Shown: positions 7,501 to 13,911 of the stretch, one piece after another
How the letters are laid out: every line of letters starts with the position of its first letter
Numbering within the stretch: position 1 is the stretch's first letter
Assembly (NCBI GenBank): GCA_002308955.1
Contig: DBWJ01000047.1
Span: forward strand, 7,867-30,793
DNA length: 22,927 nucleotides
Reading direction: 5' to 3'
From: Lachnoclostridium sp. UBA1241
GTDB taxonomy: Bacteria; Bacillota; Clostridia; Lachnospirales; Lachnospiraceae
Notes under the pieces: generated by a model
Told to the model about the DNA's origin: nothing
What the model saw: only the letters and a program-made list of their open reading frames with translations
Databases searched by the model: none
Position numbers and translations under genes: made by a program

Positions 7501-9681
7501 AATACGAATTATACCTTTAAGAAGGATACTGTTACCGTCATTTTCTATTCGATTTATAATAAGGTTGACGCACTGTCTCTTGACATCCGCGTTCCGCAGT
7601 GCGGAGAGAACGTGTTTGTAAACCAGACCATGATATCCAATATGGTTTCAGCAGGTCTCGCCGGCGGCTTTATGATGGTTATCGCTGATAATGCGGCTTC
7701 AAATGTTTATGCAGTAAGAGGAGGAGATATACCTTATGCACAGATAATCCCCGATGCAGAACTAAACATTGGTGCAGCTCCGGATGTTGCAGATGTATGG
7801 GCAACTGTTAATGGAACCGAGAAGAATGCAATGATCGGTACAGCGCTGCTTCCTGCAATTGGAAAGGTTACGAGCGATGAAGATCTGAAAACTAAGGTTA
7901 CGAATGCTATTGACGGATTGGAAACAATCGCAGTTGATGGTGAAAAATCCTATTCGATTCTTTTTGTTGAACTTGTAGGAAGCCCTGCTGTAGTTGACAC
8001 CGATGCTATTCTTAATAACATTAAGGCTTCTGCCAAGCATAACGATAAGGATGTTGAAGTAACGATTAATTATGTAACCGCCACTCGGAACAGCGTAATT
8101 GTTCTCGTAGATGTTCACGCAGTTCACAACTTCAGTGACGGAGAATACGTTGCTCCTAAGGAAGATGAAGACGGCAAGAAGTCGGTAGTATGTAAACTTG
8201 ATGGAAAGGATAACCATACCGATTGGACCACGATTCCTGCTCTTACTGTTACAAAGATTGAGGTTCTTGACGGTTATAAGACCGGCTACTTTGTAGGCGA
8301 AGCTTATGACAATAGCAGACTGAAGATTAAGGTAACGCTCAGCGATGAGAGTACCTTTGAAGAAGTAGTAACGGCTGACATGGTTTCCGGATTTGACAGC
8401 AGTTCTGCCGGTCCGAAGACTCTTACCATAACACGTAAGGGCAAGACGGTTACCTTCAATGTTACTGTTTCCAAGAAGAAGAGCTCTGTTGTACTTAAGA
8501 AAACTAATGCAATAGAAACCAGAACTTACGGTGATCCCGCGTTCCTTGTAGATTTTGACGCAACGAACGATGTAGTAATCACCAGCTCCAATACGAACGT
8601 TGCAAAGATTGATGAGAAGAATCAGGTTGTTATCGTAGGCGCAGGTGATGCAGTTATTACCCTTAAGATTGCAGACACTGATGAAGTTGCAGGCTCTGAG
8701 ACGAGCTTCAAGCTTGTGGTTGCGGCAAAGGTTGTAGGCCTTTCCTGGAGCGCTGACAATACATTCGACGAAGACGGAAAGACACATTGCCCGACCGTTA
8801 AGGCAACTGAACTGGTTGGAAACGATACCTGCGAAGTTATCGTAGAAGGTGCTACCGCTGAGGCAGGTACTCATACCGCTAAGGCAACCGGACTCTCCAA
8901 TCCTAACTATCAGCTTCCTAAGGTTGCGGTATCTATCACATTTGTCATCAAGGCAAAGGAAGAGCCGAAGAAGGAAGATCCTAAGGATGAGCCTAATAAG
9001 GAAAATCCGAAGGAAGAGCCTAAGGAAGAACCTAAGAAGGAAGAGCCGAAGTTTACGACAGTAATCACGATCGGCACGAATTTCAAGACCGTTTACGACA
9101 AGGGCGATAAGTTCGATCCTACCGGTCTTACGATTGAGGTTGTTAACGAGAAAGGCGAGAAGACCGTTGTAGATGTAACGGAAGACATGGTTAAGGGCTT
9201 CGATAGCAGCAAGGAAGGTGATATTGTTATCACGATCCAGTACAAGGATGCTTCGAAGGATGTTCCGATCAAGATTGTTTCCTACAACATCAAGGTGTTC
9301 TTTAACGAAGACGGCAGCCTGAAGATCGAGTGCCACAGAAGCGAAGACGATGCCATTACGTTCAGCTTGTTCCTCGGCGCACTTGTTGACGGCAAAGCAA
9401 TTCCTGAGAAATCTCAGAAGAGCTGGTCCGGTAGCTTGCATATGCTGGTTTACGCAGACTATATTAAGTCGCTTGCACCCGGTGAGCATACGCTTGAAAT
9501 CCTCTTCAAGGATGGCGTAGCTAAGACGACGTTCACCGTAGCAGCTCCTGCTCCGAGCGATGCATCTCCTGTAACCGGAGATACCGGCAATCAGATGATG
9601 TGGATCATTCTCCTTGCTGCAGCAGCGGTTGTACTTGTTGTAATCCGCGTATACGCAGCTAAGAGAAGCAACGCAGAGTAA
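4594..9681 (+). CDS. Giant multi-domain cell-surface protein, InlB-type and Ig-like repeats, sortase-type tail
   Basis: 1695 residues, exported and probably wall-linked. Seen in order: signal peptide (residues 1 to about 32, cut near SSAASAS); N-terminal domain of unknown type (to about 170); three Listeria-Bacteroides/InlB B-type repeats (about 173-396, with endings such as FDKWVYQDT, GYTFNGWKT, LHALWG); then MBG-like modules (YDG-x2-H-x-PT ... AG-x-Y ... NYxI) mixed with Big_2- and Big_3-like Ig domains to about 985; a unique domain (about 989-1173) without obvious repeats; a degenerate motif starting HNFSDGEYVAPKEDEDGKKS; more Ig modules; a Lys/Glu/Pro linker (about 1453-1488); a last Big_3 module; a C-terminal domain; and SPVTGD (1658-1663), a hydrophobic helix and the charged end AAKRSNAE. 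No enzyme motif was recognised, so adhesion or binding is inferred. The gene is A+T-richer than its neighbours (25 G/C in 5941-6000 against 40 in 10081-10140). No sortase gene is in the window. Confidence 0.9.
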   Translation: MSRSTNWMKKGFAWLLCLIMMTGMLSSAASASSGNGTLTIDESSFVDANWENGSTPLPSFKFSIKYVKPSNRSSNNWTVEYHWYKTDANGKNPTKVNVQDCAETNGVPVKTLQFDSKGVATDTEERTLISAEEARKGNRYYCEVVIKHTSSQRPYNTTEYAHVTTQKKVKVVVVNEYQLLFDYPDGQVDKTVKVKIGEKAPVQADPTTTDTTKVFDKWVYQDTNEVFDFTKAVAKSGTLVPTWKDAPIPQVTYKYNGHNNVDETIPVGEDGMPKKLTPICGDGTNHRFIMWCKDEALKQEYKFDKEPKPTSNITLHALWGNVITFDLTNPITNEKIEIETQVVPKGEKVTEPTTVPAIEGYTFNGWKTTDGKAYKFNKGVGDDGFKLVGSWTKLQVLTLTTNDTVSLTYDGWSKEGYVSISGLDKTDKNCAQIVIKDSNGQEVSHPINAGTYTAQIVLTQQGVNSKKYVVDSNAGSLEFTIAKKQIEVEWKGLSAKYDGFPHKPTASLKNLGIYEQYAFSVTVSVKGGDAWGAVNAGKYEVTATISPIEGNFYYGGTADLNNYEFKNTSETLVIKGRASSIDAKDFEATYGDTDITVNYTATGCDNVTIVSLDTDVAEVVNGKINTLKKGTARIKLVNKADNYEESSKTIILTVNPKPVKINWSVPVAGYDWDGEEHCPTASVEGVLANDNCGVTVQGATSAAGTHQATAVIDNENYVITENETQNFVINKHVNGLTLVLEDYTTDYLITSAGVPDLTLDGIQYVVLYDDKSADNPKPVTSDMVTAINANILGTQAITVTYKDGSKEYKDSFDIYVKKELELNWNVDGLVYNGKVQGPTASVEGFDSLDGIITITFDGVNANVTHTATASLTEAGKAYYTIAEDCVTQDYTIAPAEVSVSWNYGNEAIKDGKWYFYYYDGNAHKPEVVLTGATAKECGLQTNYFYMSSSNVGNTDSKDAGQYSVSVNLENTNYTFKKDTVTVIFYSIYNKVDALSLDIRVPQCGENVFVNQTMISNMVSAGLAGGFMMVIADNAASNVYAVRGGDIPYAQIIPDAELNIGAAPDVADVWATVNGTEKNAMIGTALLPAIGKVTSDEDLKTKVTNAIDGLETIAVDGEKSYSILFVELVGSPAVVDTDAILNNIKASAKHNDKDVEVTINYVTATRNSVIVLVDVHAVHNFSDGEYVAPKEDEDGKKSVVCKLDGKDNHTDWTTIPALTVTKIEVLDGYKTGYFVGEAYDNSRLKIKVTLSDESTFEEVVTADMVSGFDSSSAGPKTLTITRKGKTVTFNVTVSKKKSSVVLKKTNAIETRTYGDPAFLVDFDATNDVVITSSNTNVAKIDEKNQVVIVGAGDAVITLKIADTDEVAGSETSFKLVVAAKVVGLSWSADNTFDEDGKTHCPTVKATELVGNDTCEVIVEGATAEAGTHTAKATGLSNPNYQLPKVAVSITFVIKAKEEPKKEDPKDEPNKENPKEEPKEEPKKEEPKFTTVITIGTNFKTVYDKGDKFDPTGLTIEVVNEKGEKTVVDVTEDMVKGFDSSKEGDIVITIQYKDASKDVPIKIVSYNIKVFFNEDGSLKIECHRSEDDAITFSLFLGALVDGKAIPEKSQKSWSGSLHMLVYADYIKSLAPGEHTLEILFKDGVAKTTFTVAAPAPSDASPVTGDTGNQMMWIILLAAAAVVLVVIRVYAAKRSNAE
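6562..6783 (+). repeat. MBG-like module, copy with HCPT cysteine pair (first)
   Basis: This protein module inside the surface gene is repeated at 8725-8949. Both contain HCPT, a second Cys exactly 14 residues later in ND(N/T)C (C678/C692 here, C1399/C1413 in the second), and GATxxAGTHxA followed by NxNYxI. The fixed spacing suggests a conserved disulphide. Related modules without the first Cys lie at about 6050-6310, 7050-7275 and 7275-7550. Confidence 0.6.
8725..8949 (+). repeat. MBG-like module, copy with HCPT cysteine pair (second)
   Basis: Second copy of the cysteine-pair module (C1399, C1413), lying just before the Lys/Glu/Pro-rich linker. It is closer to the first copy than to the other Ig-like modules, which suggests duplication of this unit within the gene. 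Confidence 0.6.
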
Positions 9682-9725
9682 TCTGCAATATAAACGTGGG
9701 TGGGTGCGTGAGCACTTTTCATAAA

Positions 9726-9742
9726 GGATGACAAGGTCATCC
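9726..9742. repeat. Inverted repeat with 3-nt loop
   Basis: GGATGAC (9726-9732) and GTCATCC (9736-9742) form a perfect 7-bp stem with an AAG loop, 45 bp after the surface gene stop. On the minus strand it is followed by TTTATG, giving only weak terminator character. Confidence 0.5.
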
Positions 9743-9751
9743 CAAACCCTC

Positions 9752-9794
9752 AAACAAAAACAAGCCGCATTCGGTTTCCGGATGCGGCTTGTTG
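9752..9794. terminator. Long hairpin, probably a bidirectional terminator
   Basis: CAAGCCGCAT (9761-9770) pairs perfectly with ATGCGGCTTG (9782-9791); inside it a T-G wobble and CGG/CCG around a TTT loop extend the stem to 14 bp. On the minus strand it runs into TTTTTGTTTG, a good terminator tail; on the plus strand only into TTGCATT. It is the only strong candidate to stop transcription of the surface gene from the left and would also catch leftward transcripts. Confidence 0.65.
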
Positions 9795-9841
9795 CATTAT
9801 GAGGCTGCGGTTATGTGTTGTTGCTCTGAGAGGACGTGGAA

Positions 9842-9877
9842 GCATGCAAAAGCAGGGAAATTCTTCTGCTTGCATGC
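9842..9877. repeat. Inverted repeat, 12-bp stem with 2-nt bulge
   Basis: GCATGCAAAAGCAG (9842-9855) pairs with CTGCTTGCATGC (9866-9877) apart from a two-A bulge, around a 10-nt loop. There is no T-run on either side. Function unknown. Confidence 0.5.
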
Positions 9878-9912
9878 AGGGTGAACATGCGGATGTGAAG
9901 CATTGCGCTCCA

Positions 9913-9951
9913 GGGCATACCAGAAGTGGGAAATGGTTTGCAGGTATGCCC
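9913..9951. repeat. Inverted repeat, perfect 9-bp stem
   Basis: GGGCATACC (9913-9921) pairs with GGTATGCCC (9943-9951) across a 21-nt loop. There is no T-run. Its position between two other hairpins suggests part of a larger structured element; no known RNA family was recognised. Confidence 0.5.
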
Positions 9952-9982
9952 CGGCCACAGCACCAACGAATTACAAGACAGC

Positions 9983-10033
9983 AAACTAAAAGAGAAGGTC
10001 GGTTCGACGAAACAACGTCGGACCGACCTTCTC
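9983..10033 (-). terminator. Very strong intrinsic terminator of the plsY-TCS-plsC operon
   Basis: An 18-bp stem (9992-10009 with 10016-10033, one G-U pair) closes on a 6-nt loop. Read on the minus strand it is followed by TTTTAGTTTGC. It lies 41 bp beyond the plsC stop codon and is the expected end of the leftward transcript. Confidence 0.85.
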
Positions 10034-10074
10034 GGTGTTAATGCGTTGAGCAGTGAAAACGTTATACCAAACCC

Positions 10075-10812
10075 TTATTTCCCCAGCACCGCCAGCATCT
10101 CGTCGTGGAGCTCGATGCCGAGGTCGACGGAGCGTTTGGATTTGGCTTCCGTGGCGGAGACAACGTCGATGATGCGGAGGGAAACCTTCGTCTTCTTCGG
10201 GAAGCGGTCACGCACGAGCTCGGTGCCTTCGATGACGGCAACGACAATCGGTACGTTGGCCTTCTGGGCGATCTTCAGAACGCCGCCGTGGAACGGCAGC
10301 AGCTCGTTCGAAAAGCTTCTCTTGCCCTCCGGGTACACCATGACGGAGCACTCGTCATCCTTGATCAGCTTGGCCGCGTGGTTGATGATGCCGATGGCCT
10401 GCCTTGCGTCGTTCTTTACGAGCGGCATGTAGCAGATGCGGCGTATGATCCGCCCGAAGATTGGAAGCTTCAGATTCTCTTCCTTCGAGATAAATGCGAG
10501 GTTGTACTTGCGCATCGCCGCAGCCGTTACAATCGGGTCGAAGTTGGAACGGTGGTTACAGATCAACAGGAAGCGCCCCTCGGGGATTTTATCATCACCC
10601 TCGTACTTTATCCGTACGCGGCTGCAAAACAGCGCTATGCGCACCTGGACGTTGTACAGGGCACGGTAGAATTTGCTGTCCTTATCGTAAAGCTTGTTCG
10701 GATTCACGAACAGTCCGAAGAACGCCGGAATCATAACAAAGAAAAGGAACAGGATCGCCGCGACGCCGAGTATGACGCCGAGCGCAATTAAAAGAACGAT
10801 CAGGTACTTCAC
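10075..10812 (-). CDS. plsC: 1-acyl-sn-glycerol-3-phosphate acyltransferase (PlsC family)
   Basis: Transfers an acyl chain to lysophosphatidic acid, giving phosphatidic acid at the inner face of the membrane. 245 residues. One N-terminal hydrophobic helix (about 3-35) anchors it. Seen: the HX4D catalytic motif NHRSNFDP (H87, D92), the motif III form YPEGKRS (162-165, usual form EGTR/EGKR) and the motif IV stretch VPIVVAVIEGTE. Translation starts at a GTG (10812) with AAGGAG at 10821-10826, 8 nt upstream; no ATG is near. 115 bp separate it from the kinase gene, and I see no convincing promoter there, so it is probably the last gene of the plsY-TCS-plsC transcript, which ends at 9992-10033. It carries out the step after PlsY, encoded four genes earlier in the same direction. 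Confidence 0.92.
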   Translation of the reverse strand: MKYLIVLLIALGVILGVAAILFLFFVMIPAFFGLFVNPNKLYDKDSKFYRALYNVQVRIALFCSRVRIKYEGDDKIPEGRFLLICNHRSNFDPIVTAAAMRKYNLAFISKEENLKLPIFGRIIRRICYMPLVKNDARQAIGIINHAAKLIKDDECSVMVYPEGKRSFSNELLPFHGGVLKIAQKANVPIVVAVIEGTELVRDRFPKKTKVSLRIIDVVSATEAKSKRSVDLGIELHDEMLAVLGK

Positions 10813-10927
10813 GGGAGTATCTCCTTATAATCTAAATCCGTATCAACGGAAAATGCTACAAAATCCGTTCGGTAATCGCTGCACGAAACACAGCCAACCC
10901 TTGTGTAACGTGAGCCACACAAAAACA

Positions 10928-11977
10928 CTACATATTTCGAACCGGCAGCGTCACACGGAACCTCGCTCCGCCGGCATCCTCCCGTTTCTCCGCGACGACC
11001 GTACCGCCGCAGACGGTAAGAATCTGCTTCACAAGCGACAGGCCGAGGCCGTTGCCCTCCGTTTTATGGGAGCTGTCAGCCTGGTAAAAGCGGTCAAAGA
11101 TGTGCTCCGCGTCACCGGAAGGGATGCCCGGACCATTGTCTTCAATCGTGAAAACAATCGATTCTACTTCTGTAGAAAGCCGCATCTTTATAACGCCGCC
11201 GTCGGGACTGAATTTGACGGCGTTGTCAATCAGGTTACTGAACACGTGAGCAAGAAGCTTTTCGTTGCCGTGGTAGGTAATCTCTTCAAGTTCTATATCG
11301 AAATCGATGTTCTTCGCGGTCCAGCGGTTCTCAAAAAGAAGAATCGTTAGACGGATCTGCTCGTCGAGACGGTAATCTGCCGTGCCGATTTCGAAGGACG
11401 AATTATCGAGACGCGAAAGCAGCAGAATGTTTCCGACCAGGTCGGAAAGCCGCCTTGTATTCAGAAGAATCTTCTCGGCGTATTCCGCTTCATCGCCGGG
11501 GTTCAGGTCTTCCTGCTGCAGGAGGGTGGCGTAGCCCTGTATGGCATTTATCGGAGTTTTAAACTCATGCGAGACGTTGGAGACGAAATCGGTCTTCATG
11601 ATCTCGGTCGAGCGCAGCTCCTGCGTCATGATGTTGAAGTCCGTGTAAAGGTCCTGTACTTCACCGATGTGGCTTGTGGTGTCCATGCGCTGCGTGAAGT
11701 CCCCTTTAGCTACCTTCTGCATCGCGGACCCGAGCCGCGTGATGGGGCGGAAGAACGCCCGGCTTAAAAAGAAGTTCACGGTGTAACCGATGATGACCGA
11801 GAAGAAAAGCATGATGATGATGACCGGAAAATCCAACTGCAAATTGAAACTTCTTCCGAGAAGCCTCGCAATCGCCGACGTCAGGATCAGCATTCCGACA
11901 ATCTCGCCGAGCACGATGGCCGTGAAATAGACACGCAGATTCAAAGGAAAGACAGGCCGCTTCTTCAGTAACTTCAT
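10928..11977 (-). CDS. HAMP-domain sensor histidine kinase with minimal extracellular loop
   Basis: Membrane kinase partner of the OmpR-type regulator encoded 2 nt upstream. 349 residues. Two membrane segments (about 17-38 and 51-72) are joined by only about 12 residues, so there is no periplasmic-type sensor domain; such intramembrane-sensing kinases usually respond to the membrane itself or to a partner protein. A HAMP domain follows (about 70-125), then a HisKA domain with FVSNVSHEFKTP (His137), N-box FSNLIDNAVKF, G1 EDNGPGIP and G2 GNGLGLSLV. All catalytic motifs look intact. Its place between plsY and plsC suggests a role in envelope or lipid homeostasis; that is inference. Confidence 0.94.
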   Translation of the reverse strand: MKLLKKRPVFPLNLRVYFTAIVLGEIVGMLILTSAIARLLGRSFNLQLDFPVIIIMLFFSVIIGYTVNFFLSRAFFRPITRLGSAMQKVAKGDFTQRMDTTSHIGEVQDLYTDFNIMTQELRSTEIMKTDFVSNVSHEFKTPINAIQGYATLLQQEDLNPGDEAEYAEKILLNTRRLSDLVGNILLLSRLDNSSFEIGTADYRLDEQIRLTILLFENRWTAKNIDFDIELEEITYHGNEKLLAHVFSNLIDNAVKFSPDGGVIKMRLSTEVESIVFTIEDNGPGIPSGDAEHIFDRFYQADSSHKTEGNGLGLSLVKQILTVCGGTVVAEKREDAGGARFRVTLPVRNM

Positions 11978-11979
11978 GG

Positions 11980-12651
11980 TTATTTCTTCACCACCTTGTA
12001 GCCGATGCCGCGGATGGTCACGATCGCGAAATCCGCATTGTCGCGGAAGCGCTCGCGGAGCCGTCCGATGTGTACCTCGACGGTATGCGTGTCCGTAAAA
12101 TCATCATAGCCCCAGACCTCGTCCATGAGCTGCTTACGGGTGAAAATCTTACCGGTATACGAAGCCATCTTGTAAAGCAGCATGAACTCCTTCTGCGGAA
12201 GAATAAAGCTGTCGCTTCCGACCGTAATCGTTAGCGTGTCGCACTCGAGCGTCGTTCCGCCGATCACCAGGCGCCGCTCGTTCTGAATGCGGGCGCGCCG
12301 AAGGAGAGCGCTCACCCTAAGCACCATCTCGTTGATGTTAACGGGCTTCACCATGTAGTCGTCGGAGCCGGACAGGAAGCCCTGCTCCATATCGTCGAAG
12401 CTGCCCTTGGCGGTAATCATCAGAACCGGAATGGTCTGGCCGGATTCCCGCAGGGACTTTACAAGTTCATAGCCGTTCATGACCGGCATCATAATGTCGG
12501 AAATGAGAAGGTCGTAGTATTCCCGGTGCAAAGCGTCGAGCGCCTCCGCGCCGTTCTCTACGGCCGTCACTTCATAATCGTGTTTTGTAAGGACATGCGA
12601 GAAGAGCAGGCAAAGCTCGCTGTCGTCTTCCGCAATCAGAATTTTCTGCAT
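11980..12651 (-). CDS. OmpR/PhoB-family response regulator
   Basis: DNA-binding regulator. 223 residues: receiver domain (about 1-118) with E8/D9/D10, phosphoacceptor D52 in LLISDIMMP, T80 and K102 in YMVKPVN; then a winged-helix Trans_reg_C domain (about 128-221) with LPQKEFMLLYKMASY, FTRKQLMDEVWGY and the recognition-helix stretch THTVEVHIGRLRERF, ending GIGYKVVKK. The start ATG lies 3 nt beyond the plsY stop, and its own stop is 2 nt before the kinase start, so all three genes are translated from one message. Candidate targets within the window, such as the promoter at 13317-13345, are speculative. Confidence 0.95.
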   Translation of the reverse strand: MQKILIAEDDSELCLLFSHVLTKHDYEVTAVENGAEALDALHREYYDLLISDIMMPVMNGYELVKSLRESGQTIPVLMITAKGSFDDMEQGFLSGSDDYMVKPVNINEMVLRVSALLRRARIQNERRLVIGGTTLECDTLTITVGSDSFILPQKEFMLLYKMASYTGKIFTRKQLMDEVWGYDDFTDTHTVEVHIGRLRERFRDNADFAIVTIRGIGYKVVKK

Positions 12652-12654
12652 GAA

Positions 12655-13293
12655 TCATTCGCCTTTCTTTCCCTGTACCCGCTCAATCTCGTTCTCGCGG
12701 TTCCAGAGGAAGCTGAAATGTGCTTCGGTACCGTTCAGGATACGCCGGAAATTCCGGAAGTGTTTGGATAACATCAAAAGCCCCACGGCAGTGAAGATCA
12801 GCTGCCCGATGCCGTCTTTCGTGAACAGTCCGTAAAGGATCGGGCCGTAAATGGCAACCGACGCCGGTACGAAGCAGAGGTAATCGGTAATAATCGCGAT
12901 CAGAAGGCTGATCAGAAGGAGCACGAAGAACACCTTCGCGCTGTAGGCAAGAACCGTGCCGCCCGTGCAGGCGAGGCCTTTGCCGCCGTGAAATCCCATG
13001 AATACCGGGAACATGTGCCCAAGGATGCATGCGGCCCCCGCGCAAACCTTCGCAAGAGGCGCGAGCGGGAAGAGCATGGCGGTAATCTTAATGATAAAGT
13101 AAGCCTTGAAAATGTCAAAAAACATGCAGACAGCCCCCACCTTCTTGCCGTACACGATTACGGCATTGGAAGCCCCTGCGTTGTGGGAACCGGTCTTTCG
13201 GATATCTTCCCCCTTAAGCAGCCCAATCAGATAAGCGGGGTTTATACAGCCGAGAAGATACCCGCATATGGTGCCGAATAAGATAGCATGCAT
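12655..13293 (-). CDS. plsY: Acyl-phosphate:glycerol-3-phosphate acyltransferase (PlsY)
   Basis: Integral membrane enzyme that acylates glycerol-3-phosphate from acyl-phosphate, the first step of phosphatidic acid synthesis in most Gram-positives; the acyl-phosphate donor is made by PlsX, not in this window. 212 residues with several hydrophobic helices. Seen: motif 1 GSHNAGASN (35-43; usual GSGNxGATN), motif 2 GHMFPVFMGFHGGKG (92-106) and motif 3 RRILNGTE near residue 188. Deviations: His for Gly in motif 1 and His for Lys in the GFKGGKG part. The start ATG at 13293 has a ribosome site AAAGGGGG that is also the 3' arm of a terminator hairpin. Next in line are the regulator, the kinase and plsC. 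Confidence 0.93.
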   Translation of the reverse strand: MHAILFGTICGYLLGCINPAYLIGLLKGEDIRKTGSHNAGASNAVIVYGKKVGAVCMFFDIFKAYFIIKITAMLFPLAPLAKVCAGAACILGHMFPVFMGFHGGKGLACTGGTVLAYSAKVFFVLLLISLLIAIITDYLCFVPASVAIYGPILYGLFTKDGIGQLIFTAVGLLMLSKHFRNFRRILNGTEAHFSFLWNRENEIERVQGKKGE

Positions 13294-13296
13294 AAG

Positions 13297-13341
13297 AAAA
13301 ACCCCCTTTCGTTCCTATTATAAACGAAAAAGGGGGTTTTT
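13297..13341 (-). terminator. Terminator hairpin after folA, overlapping the plsY ribosome site
   Basis: AAAAACCCCCTTT and AAAGGGGGTTTTT arms (13297-13309 and 13329-13341), extended by CGTT/AACG after a two-base bulge, leave a small loop. On the minus strand the stem ends in TTTTTCTT and then the plsY ATG. It starts 16 bp past the folA stop. The plsY ribosome site lies in the 3' arm on the minus strand, so RNA reading through from folA would have it paired. Confidence 0.8.
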
Positions 13342-13345
13342 ACCA
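13317..13345 (-). promoter_or_regulatory. Candidate plsY operon promoter with its -10 in the hairpin loop
   Basis: On the minus strand the loop of the folA-plsY hairpin holds a perfect TATAAT (13317-13322). At a 17-bp spacing the -35 position reads TGGTAA (13340-13345), a weak match. Starting about 7 nt downstream would give a short leader beginning near GAAAGGGGG, which keeps the ribosome site free. The -10 is clear; promoter activity is inference. Confidence 0.45.
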
Positions 13346-13356
13346 TCAAATTTTGT

Positions 13357-13854
13357 TTAACTTTCGGGCTTTTTCACATACTTTGTGAAGCGGAAAATGA
13401 TATCGTGGCACGTCTGCTCTTCCCCTTCCTCCACGCATTCCCATTCGGAGTCCTCGTCGAGGTTCGGAAAGTACGTATCGGCATCGAAGCTGTAGTCGGT
13501 TTTCGTTACATAAGCGACATCACAGTAGGGGAGGAACTGCCGGTATATGCTTGCTCCGCCGATGATGAACACATCCTCCGAAGGATAGTCGGTACAGGCG
13601 GCGAGCGCTTCCTCGATGCTGTGTGCGACAATCGCGTCCGGGACGGAATAGGATTTGTTTCGCGTGATAATCACGTTCACCCGGTTCTTAAGCGGCTTGC
13701 CGCCCGGGAAAGTCTCGAGCGTGCTGCGGCCGAAGATTACGACCTTGCCCTTGGTCATGCTCTGAAAGAACCGAAGATCCGCCGGGATGCTCACCAGGAG
13801 CTTGTTCTTAAGTCCGATTCCCCAGTTGTTGTCTACGTTAACGATGCAGTTCAT
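13357..13854 (-). CDS. folA: Dihydrofolate reductase
   Basis: Reduces dihydrofolate to tetrahydrofolate with NADPH, needed wherever ThyA works. 165 residues, normal family length. Seen: N-terminal MNCIVNVDNNWGIGLKNKLL, catalytic acid in SIPADLRFF (Asp26), the NADPH-binding VVIFGRSTLETFPGGKPLKNR-like stretch (about residues 38-58) and FIIGGASIYRQFLPY, then a YVTKTD strand. AAAGGAGA (13860-13867 region) is the ribosome site, 7 nt before the ATG. The ilvE terminator lies immediately upstream with no clear promoter in between, so expression depends on read-through or on a promoter within the end of ilvE. It is 11 kb from thyA, with which it is often paired in other genomes. Confidence 0.95.
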   Translation of the reverse strand: MNCIVNVDNNWGIGLKNKLLVSIPADLRFFQSMTKGKVVIFGRSTLETFPGGKPLKNRVNVIITRNKSYSVPDAIVAHSIEEALAACTDYPSEDVFIIGGASIYRQFLPYCDVAYVTKTDYSFDADTYFPNLDEDSEWECVEEGEEQTCHDIIFRFTKYVKKPES

Positions 13855-13869
13855 AACATCTCTCCTTTG

Positions 13870-13900
13870 AAAAAATGGCTGTCCGAACGGGCAGCCATTT
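13870..13900 (-). terminator. Intrinsic terminator after ilvE, directly before the folA ribosome site
   Basis: A 12-bp stem (13873-13884 with 13889-13900, one G-U pair) with a 4-nt loop; on the minus strand it leads into six T (13870-13875). The ribosome site of folA begins only 3 nt later. It sits 11 bp after the ilvE stop. Confidence 0.85.
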
Positions 13901-13911
13901 CCATATCGGTA

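Larger units (their letters stand above)
9682..10074. other. Gene-free, hairpin-rich region between convergent genes
   Basis: About 390 bp between the surface gene and plsC. I see no coding sequence with a ribosome site. It holds five inverted repeats in a row: 9726-9742, 9761-9791, 9842-9877, 9913-9951 and 9992-10033. The second and fifth are terminators by their T-runs on the minus strand. The others have no T-run and are unexplained. A structured RNA or a dispersed repeat element are alternatives to a simple double terminator. Confidence 0.6.

Noticed and set aside
7762..9753. 663-codon open frame on the minus strand under the surface gene
   Set aside because: Antisense to the Ig-repeat gene; its composition (Cys, Asn and Arg-rich) follows from the opposite strand, and it has no ribosome site or domain.
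9799..10041. 80-codon open frame in the hairpin-rich region
   Set aside because: No ribosome site, starts at the edge of a terminator, spans three inverted repeats, and the product looks random.
10849..10862. GGAAAATGCTACAA-like stretch upstream of plsC, matching the -10 area at 20631-20644
   Set aside because: No -35 at the right distance, and it points away from plsC with no plus-strand gene downstream; probably chance.
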